Shown one piece after another: positions 59,869 through 64,000 of a stretch of 64,000 nt of DNA. The notes beneath the pieces were generated by a model. That model did no database searches, was not told where the DNA came from, and saw only the letters and a list, made by a program, of their open reading frames with translations. The position numbers were made by a program, and so were the translations under genes. This stretch comes from Natrinema sp046097095. Lineage in GTDB: Archaea; Halobacteriota; Halobacteria; Halobacteriales; Natrialbaceae. The stretch lies in contig NZ_CP175698.1 in assembly GCF_046097095.1 (NCBI RefSeq), positions 3,348,001-3,412,000 of the forward strand, given 5' to 3'. Within the stretch, counting starts at the first letter, position 1. The number at the start of each line of letters is the position of its first letter.

Positions 59869-60123
59869 ATGTTCGTCCTCGACGACCTCCTGTTCCGGCC
59901 CTTCATGGGTATCGTCAACGCGCTTCACTCTATCGCGCTCGACGAACTGTACGACGTGGAGGCCATCGAGGACGAACTCAAGGAGAACCAGCTGCTGTAC
60001 GAACTCGGCGAACGGCCCGAAGCAGAGTACCGGCGACGGAAAGAGGAACTCGAGGCGGAACTCGAGACCGCTCGCGACGTCCACGAGCGACTCTCGAGCG
60101 GCCGCGTGGAGGTGAAACGATAA
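59869..60123 (+). CDS. gvpG: Gas vesicle protein GvpG
   Basis: An 84-residue accessory protein. The hydrophobic N-terminus (FVLDDLLFRPFMGIVNALHSIAL) and the helical charged C-terminus (RRRKEELEAELETARDVHERL) are typical of GvpG. Its stop overlaps the gvpH start by one base (TAATG), and a Shine-Dalgarno for gvpH lies inside it. Confidence 0.93.
   Translation: MFVLDDLLFRPFMGIVNALHSIALDELYDVEAIEDELKENQLLYELGERPEAEYRRRKEELEAELETARDVHERLSSGRVEVKR
60108..60115 (+). promoter_or_regulatory. Shine-Dalgarno sequence of gvpH
   Basis: GGAGGTGA inside the end of gvpG lies 7 nt before the gvpH ATG and supports that start. Confidence 0.55.
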
Positions 60124-60668
60124 TGAGCGAACACCCACCGACAGACGACCGCGACGAATCGGACGATGACCGGGCCGACGAACAGAGCACCGACGAGAGC
60201 GATCACTGGCTCTCGAGCCTGTTCGCCGCATTGGAATCGCTCGAGAACGGCTCGACATCGCGGTCGGGTCGCCGTCGCGGCGATCGAACGGTCTTCGACT
60301 ACGACATCTCGATTCGGACCGCCGACGGGCTCTCGGCGGACGAATCGCCGCCTGCTCGCCGCCCCAGCGACGCCGAGCGAGACCGCGGCCGACCGCGAAC
60401 GCGTCGAGTTCGGTCGTCGGGGCCGTCGAGCGATCACCACGTGGCGATCCGAACGCACGACGACGAGTTGCTCGTCACCGCGGACATCGCCGGCGTCGAT
60501 CCCGAGGACGTCACCGTGGGCTTCGACGAGTCGACGCTCGTCATCGCCGTCGAGGAGCGCGAACTCGATCGTATCGACGTTCCCTGGGACGAGACCGCGT
60601 CCGAGGCGACGATCAAAAACGGCGTGCTCACGGTCGAGATCGTGCCGGAGACGGAGGGTGAGAGATGA
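60123..60668 (+). CDS. gvpH: Gas vesicle protein GvpH
   Basis: A 181-residue accessory protein. The first about 100 residues are Asp/Ser/Arg-rich and disordered. The C-terminal about 75 residues form a small heat-shock-like (alpha-crystallin) domain (HVAIRTHDDELLVTADIAGVD, VTVGFDESTLVIAVEERELD, TIKNGVLTVEIVPETE). Chaperone-like function is supposed for the family. Its stop overlaps the next gene by ATGA. Confidence 0.92.
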   Translation: MSEHPPTDDRDESDDDRADEQSTDESDHWLSSLFAALESLENGSTSRSGRRRGDRTVFDYDISIRTADGLSADESPPARRPSDAERDRGRPRTRRVRSSGPSSDHHVAIRTHDDELLVTADIAGVDPEDVTVGFDESTLVIAVEERELDRIDVPWDETASEATIKNGVLTVEIVPETEGER

Positions 60669-61561
60669 CCGAGACCGAGCCGTTCGACGCGTTGCTCGAG
60701 GACGCGACCGAGAGCCTCCAGCATCTCGACGCGGTCGTCGACGACGTCGAGGCGATCGACGAACTCGACGACGAGACCGTCGAATCGGTGATCGGCGACC
60801 TCGACGCGCTCGCGCGTGTCGCCAAAGAGGTCGGCGAACTGCTCGAAGAGATCGATCTCACCGATCTCCCGGACGCGGTCAACGAGGACGAACTCCTCGA
60901 TGCGATCGAGGCCGGCGAGCTTCCCGCCGTTCTGGCCGACGAGGACGCGGACGCGACCGATCTGATCTCGTTTCGGGAACTGTTCGACGCGATCGATCTC
61001 CTTGAGACGTGGGATGCCGCGGACCTGACCGGGCTCTGGCAGGAGAAACGCGAACTGGACGCCGCCCTCGAGGAACTGGAGGACAGCGCCGACGCCGGCA
61101 CGGTCGAAAAGGCCGTTGCAGAGATCGCGTCCAGCGACGAACGGCTGTTCGGCGAAGAGGGCGAACTCCTCGAGACGGACGTCGACGCGACCGAGGCCGC
61201 AACGGAGGCGCTCGGCGACATCGACATCACGGACGATCCCGAAGCCTATCAGGCGGCCATTCAGCGCCAGGCCATCGACGGCATCGACGCCTTCCGTGCA
61301 GCGTTACTCGAGACACACGCGAAATTCGAACGGCTGTACGAGTACAACCGCGAGAAGATGCGCCGAGAGGACACGAGTACGAACTCGCGAAATCCGACGG
61401 CCGCGGCGACGATCCCGACCCAGCGGCGCGACCTCGGCGGCGCTCGGTACTCGACCGTACCGCAAGCGGTGAAGCTGTCGACCGCGCCGACGCGACGACG
61501 GATCTACGGCCGCCGGTTCGAACTCGAGCGGGAACGACGACGGAGAGACTCCAATGACTGA
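60665..61561 (+). CDS. Protein at the gvpI position, long acidic form
   Basis: A 298-residue protein between gvpH and gvpJ. The first about 225 residues are acidic and helical, with repeated Asp/Glu-Leu patterns (VIGDLDALARVAKEVGELLE, LISFRELFDAIDLLETWDA). The last about 60 residues turn basic (YSTVPQAVKLSTAPTRRRIYG, ELERERRRRD). From memory, the classical GvpI is a short basic protein of about 140 residues, so only the tail fits it. It may be a GvpI with a long acidic N-terminal extension, or an unrelated protein that took the place. Assigning it by position alone would be unsafe. Confidence 0.65.
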   Translation: MTETEPFDALLEDATESLQHLDAVVDDVEAIDELDDETVESVIGDLDALARVAKEVGELLEEIDLTDLPDAVNEDELLDAIEAGELPAVLADEDADATDLISFRELFDAIDLLETWDAADLTGLWQEKRELDAALEELEDSADAGTVEKAVAEIASSDERLFGEEGELLETDVDATEAATEALGDIDITDDPEAYQAAIQRQAIDGIDAFRAALLETHAKFERLYEYNREKMRREDTSTNSRNPTAAATIPTQRRDLGGARYSTVPQAVKLSTAPTRRRIYGRRFELERERRRRDSND

Positions 61562-61632
61562 CCGACCACTGCGGCGACCGAACGGCTGTGTGGGATCGAC
61601 GATCGAACAGCGGTCACGCCGCCTCCGGGGTG

Positions 61633-62082
61633 ATGGAGATGGTCGATGAGTTCCAGCCGAGTCGCCAGAAGGCCGACCTCGCCGAGGTCGTCGAGATGCT
61701 GCTCGACAAGGGCATCGTTATCAACGCCGATATCGCCGTCTCGATCGGCGACACGCAACTGCTCGGCGTCCAGCTTCGGGCCGCGATCGCCTCCTTCGAG
61801 ACCGCGGCGAAGTACGGCCTCGAGTTTCCCGAGGGAACGGACATGCAGCGAGTCGCGGAGGCGGTCGACGACCCCGAGGTCGCGACGGCCGATCGGCCGA
61901 ATCCGGTGATCGATCCGGCTCGAGGCGTCTCCACCACCGCTGAGGGCGACGCGGACGACGAGCGGAGCGCCGACAGCGACGGACGCGACGAGACGGAACC
62001 GGCCGGCGAGACCGGCGAGGAGGCCGAAACCGAGGAGGCTGCCCCGGAAGCGGAGTCAGAATCAGGAGGTGACGGACCGTGA
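61633..62082 (+). CDS. gvpJ: Gas vesicle protein GvpJ
   Basis: A 149-residue GvpA-related minor protein. The start was placed at the ATG of MEMVDEFQPSRQKADL. The GvpA-like core is VVEMLLDKGIVINADIAVSIG and LGVQLRAAIASFETAAKYGLE, and a roughly 70-residue Asp/Glu/Ser-rich tail follows. It shares 4 bp with gvpK. Three Met or GTG codons at the start leave it ambiguous by one to three residues. Confidence 0.92.
   Translation: MEMVDEFQPSRQKADLAEVVEMLLDKGIVINADIAVSIGDTQLLGVQLRAAIASFETAAKYGLEFPEGTDMQRVAEAVDDPEVATADRPNPVIDPARGVSTTAEGDADDERSADSDGRDETEPAGETGEEAETEEAAPEAESESGGDGP
62065..62072 (+). promoter_or_regulatory. Shine-Dalgarno sequence of gvpK
   Basis: GGAGGTGA lies in the 3' end of gvpJ, 6 nt before the gvpK GTG start, and argues for that unusual start codon. 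Confidence 0.6.
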
Positions 62083-62423
62083 CAGCGATCGACGTCGGCG
62101 ACGGCGAGGACGCGCGCGACGGACTGATGACGCTGGTCGTCACCGTCGTCGAACTCCTGATCGAGGCGCTCGAGCGGGAGGCGGTCCGCCGCATGGAGTC
62201 GGGGACCCTCTCGGACGAGGAGGTCGAACGGCTGGGGAGCCAGCTCGCGACGATCGAAGCCGAAATCGAGCGGCTCAAAGCCGACGAGGGGATCGAAGCG
62301 GGCGTCGACGATCTCCGGGGCGATCTGGACGGGCTGGTCGACGACGCGATCGAACAGTTCCGCGGCGAGCCGACGGCTACCCGGAAACCCGGCTACTCCG
62401 TGTTCGGAGGTGAGGGCGAATGA
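62079..62423 (+). CDS. gvpK: Gas vesicle protein GvpK
   Basis: A 114-residue accessory protein starting with GTG, overlapping gvpJ by GTGA. The GvpK core is LVVTVVELLIEALEREAVRR and LSDEEVERLGSQLATIEAEIERL. The end (TRKPGYSVFGG) is less conserved. It overlaps gvpL by ATGA. Confidence 0.93.
   Translation: MTAIDVGDGEDARDGLMTLVVTVVELLIEALEREAVRRMESGTLSDEEVERLGSQLATIEAEIERLKADEGIEAGVDDLRGDLDGLVDDAIEQFRGEPTATRKPGYSVFGGEGE
62406..62413 (+). promoter_or_regulatory. Shine-Dalgarno sequence of gvpL
   Basis: GGAGGTGA inside the end of gvpK lies 6 nt before the gvpL ATG. Confidence 0.55.
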
Positions 62424-63361
62424 GCGACCGCGGAGCCGACGGGCCGGCGGACGCCCTCGAGATGCCTCAGGGAGAGGCGACCGCGGACCCGGCCGATGCG
62501 CCGGCGATCGACGAGGGTCGGTACCTCTACTGTATCGTCCCGGCCGACGCGGACGGCGATTTCGAGACGACCGGCGTCGACGGCGAACCCGTTTCGGTCA
62601 TCGTCGAACGCGGAATCGGAGCCGTTGTCCACGCCTGCGACGGTATCTACGATTCGGCGAATCTCGCTCAGATCCGCCGCTGGCTCGTCCGGCATCAGAC
62701 GGTTGTCGACGAGGCCGGACGAGCGTTTGGCACGCCGATCCCGTTTCAGTTCGACACGATCCTCCGAGGCGATGACGACCGCGTCCGCGAGTGGCTCCAC
62801 GAGGAGGAAGCCACCCTCAAGCGCGCCCTCTCCGGGCTAGCCGGTCACTGGGAGTACCGCGTCGAAGTCGTCGAGGTCGACCGCGTCAGCGACGAGGCGC
62901 TGATCGAGCGCGACGACCAGTTGCGCGAACTCGACGAACGGATCGGCGACTCGGCGGAGGGAACCGCGTTCCTGCTCGAGAAGCGGTTCGACCAGCGGTT
63001 GACCGAACTGCGGGCCGCCCGCCGCGACTCGCTGACCGCCGATCTCGAGGAGCGGTTGGCCGCCGAGGCGCGGGAGGTACACGCGCTCGAGCGCTCGCCG
63101 AGCGCGCAACTCTCCGACGAGTTGACCGGTGGCTCCGCTGGCGGTGACGACGCGAGCGATGGCGAAACTCTCTGTCGGCTCACGTTGTTGGCCCACGAGG
63201 ACGACGAGGGGGCGATCGGCTCGATCCTCGACGACGTGGCCGCGACCGACGGCCTCGAGGTCCGGTTCACGGGGCCGTGGCCGCCGTATACGTTCGCGCC
63301 GGAACTGGGCGGTGGCGACGGAACTCCCGCGGCGAACGACCGCGAAAACCCACAGCCATGA
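62420..63361 (+). CDS. gvpL: Gas vesicle protein GvpL
   Basis: A 313-residue GvpL/GvpF family protein, a minor component that binds other accessory Gvp proteins. Motifs are RYLYCIVPADADG, VIVERGIGAVVHACDG, GTPIPFQFDTILRGDDDRVR and the end GPWPPYTFAPE. The first about 35 residues and an acidic insert near residue 235-250 are variable. It overlaps gvpM by ATGA. Confidence 0.94.
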   Translation: MSDRGADGPADALEMPQGEATADPADAPAIDEGRYLYCIVPADADGDFETTGVDGEPVSVIVERGIGAVVHACDGIYDSANLAQIRRWLVRHQTVVDEAGRAFGTPIPFQFDTILRGDDDRVREWLHEEEATLKRALSGLAGHWEYRVEVVEVDRVSDEALIERDDQLRELDERIGDSAEGTAFLLEKRFDQRLTELRAARRDSLTADLEERLAAEAREVHALERSPSAQLSDELTGGSAGGDDASDGETLCRLTLLAHEDDEGAIGSILDDVAATDGLEVRFTGPWPPYTFAPELGGGDGTPAANDRENPQP

Positions 63362-63681
63362 GACCGCAAAAGGACGACGACGCGCTCGTCGACGTACTCG
63401 ACGTGTTGCTCAGAGACGGCGCGGTCGTCCGGGCCGACGTGATCGTTTCGGTGGCCGAGATTCCGCTCGTGGGAATTAAGTTGACGGCCGCGATCGCCGG
63501 GATGGAGACGATGACCGAATACGGCCTCTTCGAGGAGTGGGACGCGACTCGTCGGTCGGCCGCGGTACGGAGACGGCAGTACGACGATCCCGATTCGAAC
63601 GCGGACCCCAAAGCGGTGACCGAACTCGGCGTCGGTAGTTCCCACGACGGCTCGCGAGACCAAAACCACGCGGAGGAGTAA
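63358..63681 (+). CDS. gvpM: Gas vesicle protein GvpM
   Basis: A 107-residue GvpA-related minor protein, last of the rightward arm. The start was set at MRPQKDDDALVDVLD. The GvpA-like core is LVDVLDVLLRDGAVVRADVI and IPLVGIKLTAAIAGMETMTEYG. The tail is hydrophilic. It overlaps gvpL by ATGA. Confidence 0.93.
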   Translation: MRPQKDDDALVDVLDVLLRDGAVVRADVIVSVAEIPLVGIKLTAAIAGMETMTEYGLFEEWDATRRSAAVRRRQYDDPDSNADPKAVTELGVGSSHDGSRDQNHAEE

Positions 63682-63737
63682 ACGAGAAGAGAGCACTGGC
63701 CGTCGTCCGACGGGTCGTGGCTCTGGCAGAGCGCCTG

Positions 63738-63953
63738 TCAGGCGTATTTCGGGCGTTCGGTGGTGTGTTCGACCTCGCCGGTGACGGTCTCCTCGTCGGA
63801 GTCGTCGTCGTAAATGTACTTGCCAGTCGCCCCACAGAGGGTGCACTCGTACGTCTCGGAGATTTCGTTGATCATCTCCCCGTCCTCGAAGTAGACGCGA
63901 CTCTGCGTGATCTGCAGGAACTGGGCGGTCTCGCAGTTAGTGCAGGTGATCAT
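63738..63953 (-). CDS. Small zinc-ribbon protein
   Basis: A 71-residue protein. Two C-x2-C pairs (TCTNCETAQF and ECTLCGATGKYIYD) form a zinc beta-ribbon, with a central beta hairpin (LQITQSRVYFEDGEMINEI). The acidic C-terminal part is flexible. Such single zinc ribbons are widespread in haloarchaea and have no assigned function, with nucleic-acid binding possible. It is convergent with gvpM. Confidence 0.75.
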   Translation of the reverse strand: MITCTNCETAQFLQITQSRVYFEDGEMINEISETYECTLCGATGKYIYDDDSDEETVTGEVEHTTERPKYA

Positions 63954-64000
63954 ATCGGTTCGATAGCCAGCACCGACCGTAGTTATCCGGCTTGTAACCA

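Noticed and set aside
1..64000. CRISPR array, insertion sequence or prophage
   Set aside because: No regularly spaced direct repeats, no transposase or integrase frame and no inverted terminal repeats were found in reading the window.

Overview
The window is a 64-kb piece of a haloarchaeal chromosome. The evidence is high GC, proteins dominated by Asp and Glu, archaeal information machinery (a ribosomal/RNA polymerase operon with subunits D, N and K; TFB; PriS with GINS; Cdc48; aCPSF1; RtcB with archease), Tat-type lipoprotein signals, leaderless promoters with TATA boxes about 25-30 nt before the start codon, and a haloarchaeal gas vesicle cluster. Natrialbales (Natrinema or Haloterrigena-like) is my guess from gene content and is not proven by the sequence. 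No insertion sequence, integrase, CRISPR array or rRNA gene was seen.

Layout. 0-3.3 kb: the 3' part of an HTH-ThiN (ThiR-like) regulator, then a DUF354 protein overlapping a GT4 glycosyltransferase. 3.3-9.6 kb: one leftward translation/transcription operon: tRNA-Ser, S13, S4, S11, RpoD, tRNA-Leu, L18e, L13, S9, RpoN, RpoK, enolase, S2, mostly with 4-8 bp overlaps. 9.8-18.4 kb: moaA, rtcB with archease, a GNAT protein, priS with a GINS gene, a peroxiredoxin, a HalOD1 protein and a TrmB-family regulator. 18.4-28.5 kb: a small Hsp20-like protein translationally coupled to Cdc48, then panB, acyl-CoA dehydrogenase, a DapA/KDG-aldolase-like enzyme, an HTH_10 regulator and two HAD phosphatases. 28.6-31.7 kb: glucose dehydrogenase overlapping its likely regulator gfcR, then an esterase. 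31.8-39.8 kb: TFB, RNase HI with the rnhA-operon protein, PadR, pyrophosphatase, an alkaline-phosphatase-superfamily enzyme, an M50-like membrane protein and endonuclease III. 40-44 kb: a spermidine/putrescine-type ABC importer. 44-56.5 kb: a mixed region with a secreted cysteine-rich protein, aCPSF1, NucS, MutS, a membrane-anchored two-winged-helix regulator and several small proteins.

56.9-63.7 kb: a gas vesicle locus with two divergent arms, gvpA-N-O leftward and gvpF-G-H-(I)-J-K-L-M rightward. The classical gvpC is missing between A and N, and gvpD and gvpE are missing between A and F. GvpO carries an N-terminal Cys/His motif, and the gene at the gvpI position encodes an unusually long acidic protein with a basic tail. 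Genes in the rightward arm overlap or nearly touch, and three of their starts have strong internal GGAGGTGA Shine-Dalgarno sequences.

The items most worth a second look are the secreted Tat-type protein with eight cysteines confined to its C-terminus, the membrane-anchored regulator with a Thr/Asn-rich ectodomain, the Hsp20-like partner of Cdc48, the variant gas vesicle locus, and candidate operators near the trmB-like and gdh genes.
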